A DNA stretch of 35,012 bases from positions 1 to 35,012 of the forward strand of contig JBNRML010000068.1 of assembly GCA_050309585.1 (NCBI GenBank). Direction: 5' to 3'. The translations under genes were made by a program, and so were the position numbers. This DNA is from Bovifimicola sp050309585 (GTDB lineage Bacteria; Bacillota; Clostridia; Lachnospirales; Lachnospiraceae). How positions within the stretch are numbered: the first letter of the stretch is position 1; each line of letters begins with the position of its first letter. The notes under the pieces are model-generated. The model was not told where the DNA came from. It saw only the letters and a list, made by a program, of their open reading frames with translations, and ran no database searches. Positions 1-8,725 of this stretch are shown piece after piece.

Positions 1-10
1 AAAATAGGCA

Positions 11-39
11 TTGAATAAAATATGATTTAATAGTAAAAT
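11..39 (+). promoter_or_regulatory. Probable sigma-A promoter for uppP
   Basis: TTGAAT (11-16) and TAAAAT (34-39) are separated by exactly 17 nt. Transcription would start near position 46, leaving a leader of about 40 nt before uppP. The surrounding sequence is very AT-rich, so a chance match is possible. No other gene start lies between it and uppP. Confidence 0.5.
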
Positions 40-84
40 AATATAGATTATGATTATTTAGATATAAGAAGGAAAGGAAGAAAA

Positions 85-963
85 ATGAGTTTAATAGAAT
101 CAATAATTTTAGGTATTATTCAAGGAATTGCGGAATTCCTTCCAATCAGCAGTTCAGGACATCTCGCTATTTTTAAGGCACTGTTTGGCCTTAAAGAAGT
201 GGGACTTACATATGACATTCTCTTACATCTTGGAACATTGGTTGCAGTATTTATTGTTTACCGAAAAGATATCTGGGAGCTTATTGTTGAGGGAGTCGGA
301 ATTGTCATTGATGCCTGCAAAAACATTGGAAGATTTTTTGCAAACAAATTCGGCAAAAAAGATAATAAGTATATTAAGATAGTCAGCTCGCCGTATCGCA
401 AGTTTGTAATGTTAATAATTGTATCAACAATCCCTACGGGAATAATTGGTGTGGTGTTCAGTAAGATATTCAATATGGATAATCCGTCCCTTATTATTCC
501 GGGAATAAGTCTTTTGATTACAGGTCTTATGTTATTTATTGTTGATGATCTTCCGGCTGGAAATAAGACTCCTAAAGAGACTACATACAAAAATGCAACA
601 ATACTTGGTATAGCCCAGGGTATTGCGACCCTGCCTGGTATTTCCAGATCGGGAACAACACTTACAGTAGGTATTTTAAACGGATTTGATAGAAAGTTCG
701 CGGTAAAATATTCATTTATAATGTCGATTCCGGCCATTTTGGGAGCATGTGTGTTGGATATCAAGGATCTTTTTGAGCCTGGAAATGCATTAAGTAATGA
801 TGAGCTTGTGAATTATATTGTGGGTGCTGCAGTTGCAGGCGTAGTTGGTTATTTGTGTATTAAAACTCTTTTGGTTTTATTTCAAAATAAGAAAATGAAA
901 TATTTTTCGTACTATTGTTTCTTTATGGGAATAGTTGCGATAGTGGTGAATTTTGTGATTTAG
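85..963 (+). CDS. uppP: Undecaprenyl-diphosphatase (UppP/BacA family)
   Basis: Integral membrane enzyme that dephosphorylates undecaprenyl pyrophosphate so that the lipid carrier can be reused for peptidoglycan and other surface polymers; loss or overexpression affects bacitracin sensitivity in the family. The two family signatures are present: the N-terminal QGIAEFLPISSSGH segment (about residues 14-27, with the conserved Glu) and LPGISRSGTT (about residues 183-192, with the catalytic-region Arg). Several hydrophobic helices fill the rest, and the length of 292 aa is normal. The ATG at 85 follows an AAGGAAAGGAAG-type ribosome binding site. It is the first gene of a long + strand run and lies 56 nt before ftsK. 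Identification is firm. Confidence 0.96.
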   Translation: MSLIESIILGIIQGIAEFLPISSSGHLAIFKALFGLKEVGLTYDILLHLGTLVAVFIVYRKDIWELIVEGVGIVIDACKNIGRFFANKFGKKDNKYIKIVSSPYRKFVMLIIVSTIPTGIIGVVFSKIFNMDNPSLIIPGISLLITGLMLFIVDDLPAGNKTPKETTYKNATILGIAQGIATLPGISRSGTTLTVGILNGFDRKFAVKYSFIMSIPAILGACVLDIKDLFEPGNALSNDELVNYIVGAAVAGVVGYLCIKTLLVLFQNKKMKYFSYYCFFMGIVAIVVNFVI

Positions 964-1019
964 GAAAATTTGTCAAGATATTATGCTAAGACGATTTACT
1001 AAGACATGGAGGAATTTGT

Positions 1020-3689
1020 ATGGCTGCACAGAAAAAAAAGAGTGCCGCTAAAAAAACAGGCGGTTCTGGAAAGAGGAACACTGGTAAAAAAAGTACAGCC
1101 GGCACTAAAACAAAACAACTTAATAAGAGTGAACAGTTTAGCAGTGAAGTAATAAATGACATAAAAATCATTGGATTTTTTCTTATTATGTTACTTTTAG
1201 AACTCAGCAATTTTTCTTTGATAGGAAAGCTTGGTGATTATCTGAGCAGCGTGATGTTTGGACTTTTTGGTTTGCTGGCGTACATAACACCTGTGCTTAT
1301 TTTTATCGGAATCTTATTTTTCCTGGCAAATGTAAGCAGCAGTATGGCAATGAAGAAGCTTTGCTCGGGGATAGTATTGTTTTTTGTACTATGTGGTTTT
1401 CTGCAACTTATTTATAAGGGGGCAGAAACAAGCCTTAATGTAGGTGCTGCATATACGGAATGTTCAGGAGTAAGAAATGGCGGAGGATTTTTTGGAGCCT
1501 GTGTTGCGGGAGTTTTAAACTCATTTCTTGGAATGTTAGGTTCGATGTTTGTACTGACTGCCCTGGTGATTATCTGTATGGTAATAATTACTGAGAAATC
1601 TTTTGTTGGAAGTGTTAAAAACGGTAGTATGAGAGTCTATGACAATGCCAGAGAAGATTTTCGTAAAATTAAACAGTCCAGCGCTGAGAGAATTGCAAGA
1701 AAAGAAGAACACAAAATGGAAAGAGCCAGGAACACAGTTCGCGGTGTTAACCTCAATTCAAAGGTTTCTGATGAAAATCAGGAGGATAAGAATGTACACG
1801 AGCTAATAAGAAATGGCTCATTTTACAGGGGACCAATTTCAGACAAGATGATTTCCGAGGAAAAAGGTGATATCAGGAGAGAAAAGACAGTAGTCAGTAA
1901 ACCTGAAAAGGAAGAAGTTAAGCCAAATGAGCCTCAAACATACAGGGATTCTGAGTATGAGAAGATAGAATATGTTCCAAGGGAAGAAGCAGAGGTAAAT
2001 GAACCGGGGGAATTTGTGCCAAAGGAAAAAATACAGGTAAGTAAAGCTGCTATGGAAACCATGAGAAGAAAGGCGTTTTCAACAACTCCGGTTTCAATGA
2101 ATGGTTATGGGAAGCAGCCTAAGGAGATACCAAATGACAGGGCTGTACCTGATGTGGAGAGTGCAGAGATAAAAGGAAAGGCAATGCCTGAAGGGGGCAG
2201 GGTGCAAAAGTCAAAGGAATATGTGATGCCGCCGTTAAGCCTGCTTAGAAAAGGAAATACAAAATCCGGTAACCAGGGAGTGCGAAGAGGAGAAGTAAGT
2301 GAGACGGCAAGAAAGCTTCAGGAAACATTGAATGCTTTCGGAGTAAAGGCAAGTGTTGTAAATGAAACAAGAGGCCCTTCGGTTACCAGATACGAGCTCC
2401 AGCCTGAGACGGGAACAAAGGTAAGTAAAATCACATCTCTCTCAGATGATATAAAGCTTAATCTTGCAGCTTCAGATATACGAATTGAGGCACCAATACC
2501 AGGAAAGGCAGCGGTGGGAATTGAGGTTCCAAATAACGAGAGAGATTCAGTGTTCCTTAGAGACTTAATTGAGTCACAGGAGTTGTCGGGACACCCTTCA
2601 CCAATTGCTTTTGCGGCAGGAAAGGACATAGCAGGAAAGGTAATTGTTGCTGATATAGCAAAAATGCCCCATATGCTTATTGCTGGTACTACCGGCTCCG
2701 GTAAATCAGTGTTTACAAATTCCATAATCATGAGTATTCTCTTTAGAGCTACTCCGGATGAGGTAAAATTAATAATTGTGGACCCAAAGGTTGTTGAGTT
2801 TGGTGTATATAATGGAATTCCTCATTTGTTGTGTCCGGTGGTTACGGATCCCAAAAAGGCTGCCGGAGCTCTTAATTGGGCAGTGGGAGAGATGACAAAG
2901 CGTTATCAGATGTTCGCAGACTATTCTGTAAGAGATTTAAAAGGATATAATGAAAAAATCAAGCAAATGGGTTACAGAGACGGGGATGAGGAATTGAAAA
3001 AAATGCCTCAGATTGTCATTATCATTGACGAACTTGCAGACCTTATGATGGTAGCATCAAAAGAGGTTGAAAGCTCAATATGCCGACTTGCCCAACTTGC
3101 AAGAGCGGCAGGAATACATCTTATCATAGCAACCCAGAGACCTTCTGTAGATGTGGTAACAGGACTTATCAAGGCAAATATTCCTTCGAGGGTGGCATTG
3201 CTTGTATCATCGGGTACAGATTCAAGAACAATCATAGATTGTAATGGTGGTGAAAAACTTCTTGGCAATGGAGATATGCTTTTCTATCCATCGGGGTATG
3301 TGAAGCCTGTGAGACTACAGGGAGCATTTGTTTCAGATGGCGAAGTACAGTCAGTGGTTCAGTTTTTGAAGGACAGGAATCAGGAGGTTGTATACAATGA
3401 AGAGGTTGGCAATACTTCTGTAGAAACTGCCGGTGCAGGTTCTGAGGGAGGAAATTCCGATGAGGATGGAAATGATGTTTTATTTGCAGATGCAGCGCGA
3501 TTTGTGATAGAGAGGGAAAAGGGGTCAACCAGTATGCTTCAGAGAATGTTTAAGATAGGCTTTAACAGGGCTTCGAGAATTATAGAGCAGCTTGAAAAGG
3601 CAGGGGTTGTTGGTGCTGATGAGGGAACAAAGCCCAGAAAGGTATTAATGACATTAGAACAGTTCAATGAAATGTATGGTGGATCTTAA
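1020..3689 (+). CDS. ftsK: DNA translocase FtsK/SpoIIIE
   Basis: Septum-anchored, ATP-driven double-stranded DNA pump that clears chromosome from the closing division septum and, in spore formers, moves DNA into the forespore. About four hydrophobic segments occupy residues 45-190. They are followed by a long charged, low-complexity linker to about residue 420, then the alpha/beta motor: Walker A GTTGSGKS near residue 555, Walker B IVIIIDELADLMM near 665, and the RAAGIHLIIATQRPSVDVVTG block. A C-terminal winged-helix gamma domain (about 825-889) carries the STSMLQR...NRA motif that reads polar DNA sequences. The length of 889 aa fits the family. The ATG at 1020 has a GGAGG 7 nt upstream. SpoIIIE and FtsK cannot be separated on sequence alone. 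The gene lies between uppP and fhs. Confidence 0.95.
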   Translation: MAAQKKKSAAKKTGGSGKRNTGKKSTAGTKTKQLNKSEQFSSEVINDIKIIGFFLIMLLLELSNFSLIGKLGDYLSSVMFGLFGLLAYITPVLIFIGILFFLANVSSSMAMKKLCSGIVLFFVLCGFLQLIYKGAETSLNVGAAYTECSGVRNGGGFFGACVAGVLNSFLGMLGSMFVLTALVIICMVIITEKSFVGSVKNGSMRVYDNAREDFRKIKQSSAERIARKEEHKMERARNTVRGVNLNSKVSDENQEDKNVHELIRNGSFYRGPISDKMISEEKGDIRREKTVVSKPEKEEVKPNEPQTYRDSEYEKIEYVPREEAEVNEPGEFVPKEKIQVSKAAMETMRRKAFSTTPVSMNGYGKQPKEIPNDRAVPDVESAEIKGKAMPEGGRVQKSKEYVMPPLSLLRKGNTKSGNQGVRRGEVSETARKLQETLNAFGVKASVVNETRGPSVTRYELQPETGTKVSKITSLSDDIKLNLAASDIRIEAPIPGKAAVGIEVPNNERDSVFLRDLIESQELSGHPSPIAFAAGKDIAGKVIVADIAKMPHMLIAGTTGSGKSVFTNSIIMSILFRATPDEVKLIIVDPKVVEFGVYNGIPHLLCPVVTDPKKAAGALNWAVGEMTKRYQMFADYSVRDLKGYNEKIKQMGYRDGDEELKKMPQIVIIIDELADLMMVASKEVESSICRLAQLARAAGIHLIIATQRPSVDVVTGLIKANIPSRVALLVSSGTDSRTIIDCNGGEKLLGNGDMLFYPSGYVKPVRLQGAFVSDGEVQSVVQFLKDRNQEVVYNEEVGNTSVETAGAGSEGGNSDEDGNDVLFADAARFVIEREKGSTSMLQRMFKIGFNRASRIIEQLEKAGVVGADEGTKPRKVLMTLEQFNEMYGGS

Positions 3690-3741
3690 TAGATACTAAT
3701 TTTATTACAAAATAGTACATAACATAGAATGGAGGATTATT

Positions 3742-5424
3742 ATGGCAAAAGAATACAAAACAGACATTGAGATTGCACAGGAGGCAGAGCTTTTTCACAT
3801 TAAGGATGTGGCTGCATCTATAGGAATTGAAGAAGATGATTTGGAATTATACGGAAAATATAAGGCAAAACTATCTAGTGAATATCAGGAAAAGATTAAG
3901 GAAAACAAAGACGGAAAATTAATATTAGTTACGGCAATTAATCCAACACCGGCAGGAGAGGGAAAGACAACAATTACTGTTGGACTTGGTGAAGCTCTTG
4001 GGAAAATGGGCAAAAAAGCTGTTATCGCACTTAGAGAGCCATCATTGGGACCATGCTTTGGAATTAAAGGTGGTGCAGCAGGTGGTGGATATGCCCAGGT
4101 AGTTCCAATGGAGGATTTAAACCTTCATTTTACGGGAGATTTTCATGCAATAACATCAGCAAACAATCTTCTTGCAGCACTTTTGGACAATCATATTCAG
4201 CAGGGAAATGAGTTGGGAATTGATACAAGACAGATTGTATGGAAGAGATGCCTTGACATGAATGACCGTTCTTTGAGAAATGTTGTTGTTGGTCTTGGTT
4301 CGAAAATGGATGGTTTCGTAAGAGAAGACCATTTTGTAATTACTGTTGCATCAGAAATTATGGCTATACTATGTCTTGCAAATGATATGGCAGACTTGAA
4401 GGAACGTCTTGGAAAGATTATTGTTGCATATAATTATCAGGGAAATCCTGTTACGGCAAAGGACTTAAATGCTGTTGGTGCTATGTCAGCACTTTTAAAG
4501 GATGCGATAAAGCCAAATCTTATCCAGACACTTGAGCATACACCGGCATTGGTTCACGGTGGACCATTCGCAAATATTGCACATGGATGCAACTCTGTAA
4601 GAGCCACAAAGCTGGCATTAAAGATGGCAGATTATGTTGTGACAGAGGCAGGTTTTGGAGCTGACCTCGGTGCAGAGAAATTCTTTGACATTAAGTGCAG
4701 AAAGGCTGGATTAAAGCCGGATGCAGTTGTATTGGTGGCAACTGTAAGAGCGTTGAAATACAATGGTGGTGTTCCAAAGGATGAGCTTAACAAGGAAAAT
4801 CTTGATGCCCTTGAAAAGGGTATTGTCAACCTTGAAAAGCACATTGAAAACTTACAGCTTTACAAAGTGCCTGTTATTGTGACCCTGAACTCATTTGTGG
4901 CTGATACAGAGGCAGAGTATGCATTTGTAAAGAAATTCTGCGAGGACAGGGGATGCGAATTTGCCCTTGCAAAGGTTTGGGAGAATGGCGGTGAAGGCGG
5001 ACAGGAGCTTGCGGAAAAGGTTCTTGAAACCCTTGAAAATAAGGAGAGCAGATTTGAGCCGCTTTATGACGATGATATGTCTTTAGAAGATAAGATTAAG
5101 ACAATTGCCACAAAGATTTACGGGGCAAGAGACGTTAAATATGCGCCAGCGGCTGAAAAGGCATTAAAGCGTATTACAGATATGGGATTTGGAAATTTAC
5201 CGGTTTGCATGGCAAAAAACCAGTACTCACTTTCAGATGACCAGACAAAGCTTGGTCGACCAACGGATTTTGACATAAATGTAAGAGAGGTATATGTGTC
5301 TGCCGGAGCAGGTTTTGTTGTTGTAATCACAGGTGCAATAATGACCATGCCAGGTCTTCCAAAGACTCCTGCGGCATTTAACATTGATGTCAATGACGAA
5401 GGAGTTATTGAGGGATTATTTTAA
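3742..5424 (+). CDS. fhs: Formate-tetrahydrofolate ligase
   Basis: Cytosolic ATP-dependent enzyme joining formate to tetrahydrofolate to give 10-formyl-THF, the entry step of the methyl branch of one-carbon metabolism. The unusual P-loop TPAGEGKTT is at about residues 69-77. Other typical segments include REPSLGPCFGIKGGAAGGGYAQV, LHFTGDFHAI and TEAGFGADLGAEKFF. The length of 560 aa is standard for the monofunctional bacterial enzyme. The ATG at 3742 has TGGAGG 8 nt upstream. It is transcribed with folD, about 2.4 kb downstream, and with fmt, which uses its product. Its presence does not by itself imply acetogenesis, because many fermenters use it for purine and formyl-Met synthesis. Confidence 0.97.
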   Translation: MAKEYKTDIEIAQEAELFHIKDVAASIGIEEDDLELYGKYKAKLSSEYQEKIKENKDGKLILVTAINPTPAGEGKTTITVGLGEALGKMGKKAVIALREPSLGPCFGIKGGAAGGGYAQVVPMEDLNLHFTGDFHAITSANNLLAALLDNHIQQGNELGIDTRQIVWKRCLDMNDRSLRNVVVGLGSKMDGFVREDHFVITVASEIMAILCLANDMADLKERLGKIIVAYNYQGNPVTAKDLNAVGAMSALLKDAIKPNLIQTLEHTPALVHGGPFANIAHGCNSVRATKLALKMADYVVTEAGFGADLGAEKFFDIKCRKAGLKPDAVVLVATVRALKYNGGVPKDELNKENLDALEKGIVNLEKHIENLQLYKVPVIVTLNSFVADTEAEYAFVKKFCEDRGCEFALAKVWENGGEGGQELAEKVLETLENKESRFEPLYDDDMSLEDKIKTIATKIYGARDVKYAPAAEKALKRITDMGFGNLPVCMAKNQYSLSDDQTKLGRPTDFDINVREVYVSAGAGFVVVITGAIMTMPGLPKTPAAFNIDVNDEGVIEGLF

Positions 5425-5460
5425 TATGGCAAAGATTATAATAGATTGGAAAATGAATAT

Positions 5461-6306
5461 ATGAAACTTGAATTTACAAAAATGCATGGAACTGGAAATG
5501 ATTATGTTTATGTAAATGGATTTACGCAAAAAATAGACAATCCTTCGGAGATTGCCATTCGTGTAAGTGACAGACATTTTTCTATTGGCGGTGATGGCAT
5601 GATTATCGTTGCACCATCAGATGTGGCTGATGTCAGAATGATTATGTTTAATTCTGACGGTTCAGAGGGTAAAATGTGTGGAAATGGAATAAGATGTGTG
5701 GCTAAATATGCGTATGACCATAAGCTTACAGATAAAACAGAGATGACAATTGAGACGGCATCAGGCATTAAAACCATACAGGTAACTCTGGATGCAGAGG
5801 GTAAGGTTGAGTATGCATATGTGGATATGGGAAAGGCTATTTTAAAGCCTGAGGAAATACCAATGACTGTTTCTGGAGAAAACTTTATTAATCAGGAAAT
5901 TGAGGTTGCCGGAAAGAAATACAACGTGACTGCGGTGTCCATGGGAAATCCTCATATGGTAATTTTCACACAGGGAATTGATGAACTGAAATTAGAGGAA
6001 ATAGGGCCGGCATTTGAAAATCATGAATTATTTCCTGAAAGAGTTAATACTGAATTTGTGGAAGTAATGGATAACCATAATTTTAAAATGAGAGTGTATG
6101 AAAGGGGTACCGGAGAGACAATGTCCTGTGGTACAGGTACCTGTGCAGTTGCAGTTGCAGCTGTATTAAATGGATACGCAAAACATGGCGAGGAATTGAA
6201 CATTCATATTCCAGGTGGTGTGTTAAAGGATACATACTATGAGGATGGCAGGGTCATGATGAAAGGTCTTGCGACACATGTGTTTGATGGTGTGATTGAG
6301 ATATAG
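5461..6306 (+). CDS. dapF: Diaminopimelate epimerase
   Basis: Converts LL- to meso-diaminopimelate, the last step before meso-DAP is used for peptidoglycan and lysine, by a two-base mechanism with a cysteine pair. Both catalytic cysteines are visible: Cys73 in MCGNGIRC and Cys223 in SCGTGTCA. The N-terminus KFTKMHGTGNDYV-like segment is diagnostic. I place the start at ATG 5461 (281 aa). The frame is open upstream to a TTG at 5446, but that codon has no ribosome binding site, and MKLEFTKMHG is the usual family start. It sits 9 nt before murE, the presumed user of its product, which strongly suggests coordinated supply of meso-DAP for wall synthesis. Confidence 0.95.
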   Translation: MKLEFTKMHGTGNDYVYVNGFTQKIDNPSEIAIRVSDRHFSIGGDGMIIVAPSDVADVRMIMFNSDGSEGKMCGNGIRCVAKYAYDHKLTDKTEMTIETASGIKTIQVTLDAEGKVEYAYVDMGKAILKPEEIPMTVSGENFINQEIEVAGKKYNVTAVSMGNPHMVIFTQGIDELKLEEIGPAFENHELFPERVNTEFVEVMDNHNFKMRVYERGTGETMSCGTGTCAVAVAAVLNGYAKHGEELNIHIPGGVLKDTYYEDGRVMMKGLATHVFDGVIEI

Positions 6307-6315
6307 GAGGTAATT

Positions 6316-7827
6316 ATGAAATTATCAGATTGTTTAAAGGAAGTATCTTATGAATTGTTATGTGGAAATGAATTTACTGACATAACTGATGTAATTTATG
6401 ATTCGAGAAAGGCTGTTTTTGGTACGGCTTTTATCTGCATTACAGGTGCAGTGTCAGATGGACATAATTACATAAAAGGAGCTTTTGAAAAGGGCTGCAG
6501 AATATTTATAGTTCAAAAGAGTATTTCTGAAATATCTGGTATTTCGGAAATTATCGAAAATTCAAAGGATGAAATTACAGTAATCAGGGTAGATGACACA
6601 AGAATTGCCCTTTCGTACATGTCTGCTGCAATATTTGGACATCCGGCAAAAGAACTCACAACCATAGCCGTCACAGGAACAAAGGGAAAAACTACTACAA
6701 CCTTTATGCTTAAGACTATGTTTGAGCATCATGGGGTGAAGGTGGGAATTATTGGTACAACAGGTGTGTATATAGGAGAAAAGTTTATTGAGACACACAA
6801 TACAACACCGGAATCCTATGAGCTTCACAAGTTCTTCAGGGAAATGGTTGATGACAATATAGAAGTCTGCGTCATGGAGGTATCTTCACAGGCACTGAAG
6901 CTTAATCGTACCAAGGGAATAGAATTTGATTATGGTGTGTTTACAAATATGTCTCCGGACCATATTGGTGAAAATGAGCATGCGGATTATGATGAGTATG
7001 TTTATTGCAAGAGTCTGTTGTTTAAGCAGTGTAAACATGGAGTATTCAATACAGATGATAAAGAAGCTGAAAATATGATGAGAGACGCTGTTTGTGACAA
7101 ACACACATATGGTTTTGGTTCAAAAGCTGATTTACATATAGAAAATCTCAATTATATCGTAAGACCTGGATTTATTGGAATAGGTTTTGATGCCAGGGGA
7201 TGTATGAATGAACACTTTGAGGTGAATACACCGGGAAAATTTTCCGCATATAATGCAATGGCTGCAATAATGACGGCAAAGCTTTTTGGCATGGATACAG
7301 AGGATATGAAATCCGGCCTTTTGAATACCTTTGTTAAGGGGAGAGTTGAGGCAGTAAAGATATCAGACAGATTTACCCTTCTCATTGACTATGCCCACAA
7401 CGCAATGAGTATGGAAAGCCTTCTTTCAACCATGAGAGAGTATCACCCGAAAAGACTTGTGAGCCTCTTTGGATGTGGTGGAAACCGCTCGAAGCTCAGG
7501 AGATTTGAAATGGGTGAAATTTCAGGAAAACTTGCTGATTTATCCATAATTACTGCAGACAATTCAAGATATGAAAATGTTTTAGATATCATTGAAGACA
7601 TAAAAACAGGAATTCACAAGACAGATGGAGAGTATGTTGTAATTCCTGACAGAAAAGAAGCCATAAAGTACAGCATTATGAATGCCAAGGAGGGTGACAT
7701 AGTCCTGCTTTTGGGAAAGGGACATGAGGATTACCAAGAGATAGAAGGCGTGAGATATCCTTTTGATGAAAGAGTAATCATTGCTGAAATTATGGAAGAA
7801 TTAAAAAGGGATGGCATTGAAGTATAA
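6316..7827 (+). CDS. murE: MurE-family UDP-MurNAc-tripeptide synthetase (probably meso-DAP-adding)
   Basis: ATP-dependent cytosolic Mur ligase adding the third amino acid to UDP-MurNAc-L-Ala-D-Glu. The N-terminal domain has the YDSRK segment, the central domain has the P-loop GTKGKTTT (about 121-128) and NTTPES, and the C-terminal ligase domain follows. The residue-specifying loop reads DNSR (415-418). Typical DAP-adding enzymes have DNPR, so the arginine that contacts DAP is kept but the proline is lost. Other signatures also differ from textbook MurE: SSQAL instead of SSHAL (Gln192), and DHIGENEH instead of DHLDYHG. The length of 503 aa is normal. The ATG at 6316 follows AGGAGG. Adjacency to dapF supports meso-DAP as substrate. 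No second murE is present in the dcw cluster of this window. Confidence 0.86.
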   Translation: MKLSDCLKEVSYELLCGNEFTDITDVIYDSRKAVFGTAFICITGAVSDGHNYIKGAFEKGCRIFIVQKSISEISGISEIIENSKDEITVIRVDDTRIALSYMSAAIFGHPAKELTTIAVTGTKGKTTTTFMLKTMFEHHGVKVGIIGTTGVYIGEKFIETHNTTPESYELHKFFREMVDDNIEVCVMEVSSQALKLNRTKGIEFDYGVFTNMSPDHIGENEHADYDEYVYCKSLLFKQCKHGVFNTDDKEAENMMRDAVCDKHTYGFGSKADLHIENLNYIVRPGFIGIGFDARGCMNEHFEVNTPGKFSAYNAMAAIMTAKLFGMDTEDMKSGLLNTFVKGRVEAVKISDRFTLLIDYAHNAMSMESLLSTMREYHPKRLVSLFGCGGNRSKLRRFEMGEISGKLADLSIITADNSRYENVLDIIEDIKTGIHKTDGEYVVIPDRKEAIKYSIMNAKEGDIVLLLGKGHEDYQEIEGVRYPFDERVIIAEIMEELKRDGIEV

Positions 7828-7879
7828 AAATTGACTTGATTTTGTGATACAGGTAAATTGCGAGAAAGGATGGGATAAA

Positions 7880-8725
7880 ATGGCACAGATTATTGATGGG
7901 AAACAGATTTCAAAGGAATTAAAGGACGAACTTAAGGTAAAGATTTCAGAGTACAGGGAGCAGGGAATTGAAATTACCCTTGCAGTCATTCAGGTAGGAA
8001 ATGATAAGGCAAGCAGTGTTTATGTTGGAAATAAAAAGAAAGCCTGTGAATATATCGGAATTCGTTCACTTTCGTATGAACTGGAAGAGGGCACAAAAGA
8101 GGAGGAACTTTTAAATCTCATTGGGGAATTAAATGGAAGAGGGGATGTAAATGGTATTTTAGTTCAGCTTCCGCTTCCAAAGCATATTAATGAAGACAAG
8201 GTAATTGAGGCAATTGACCCTAAAAAGGACGTTGATGGTTTCCATCCAATGAGTGTAGGCGCACTTTCAATTGGAAAAAAAGGATTTATCTCATGTACCC
8301 CTTATGGAATTATTGAGCTTCTTAAGAGGAGCGACATTGAAATTGACGGTAAAGAGTGTGTGGTCATTGGCAGAAGCAACATTGTTGGCAAGCCAATGTC
8401 AATGCTTCTCTTAAGGGAAAATGCCACAGTAACGGTGGCACATTCACACACAAAAAATCTTAAGGAAGTTGCAAAGAGAGCAGACATATTGATAGTAGCC
8501 ATTGGAAAACCTTTATTTATTAACTCTGAATATGTGAAGGAAGGCGCAGTTGTCATCGATGTTGGAATTCACAGAGATGAAAACAATAAGCTTTGTGGTG
8601 ATGTGGATTATGATGATGTATTGCCTCATGTTAGTGCAATTACCCCGGTTCCCGGTGGAGTTGGTCCGATGACAATAGCAATGCTCATGAAAAATTGTGT
8701 AAATGCGGTGGAGATACAGAAATAA
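7880..8725 (+). CDS. folD: Bifunctional methylene-THF dehydrogenase/methenyl-THF cyclohydrolase
   Basis: Interconverts 5,10-methylene-THF and 10-formyl-THF in the cytosol. The substrate-site YVGNKKKACEYIGI segment (with the catalytic lysine) lies near residue 50, the Rossmann motif GRSNIVGKPM near 165, and the C-terminal PVPGGVGPMT segment completes the family set. I choose ATG 7880 (281 aa, the normal FolD length), preceded by GAAAGGATGGGA. An upstream in-frame start at 7844 would add 12 non-conserved residues. The stop codon is directly abutted by the priA ATG. With fhs upstream and fmt downstream it completes a route from formate or methylene-THF to formyl-Met-tRNA. Confidence 0.96.
   Translation: MAQIIDGKQISKELKDELKVKISEYREQGIEITLAVIQVGNDKASSVYVGNKKKACEYIGIRSLSYELEEGTKEEELLNLIGELNGRGDVNGILVQLPLPKHINEDKVIEAIDPKKDVDGFHPMSVGALSIGKKGFISCTPYGIIELLKRSDIEIDGKECVVIGRSNIVGKPMSMLLLRENATVTVAHSHTKNLKEVAKRADILIVAIGKPLFINSEYVKEGAVVIDVGIHRDENNKLCGDVDYDDVLPHVSAITPVPGGVGPMTIAMLMKNCVNAVEIQK

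Noticed and set aside
258..764. 168-aa open frame on the - strand inside uppP
   Set aside because: Antisense shadow of a firmly identified gene; no ribosome binding site and no recognisable family pattern.
3702..3730. Possible promoter TTATTA-17-TAGAAT ahead of fhs
   Set aside because: The -35 match is poor, and transcription would begin almost at the ribosome binding site.
3690..3741. Possible folate riboswitch ahead of fhs, and more generally ahead of folD and thiN
   Set aside because: The gaps are too short (52 nt, about 50 nt, and none) and show no riboswitch-like pairing.
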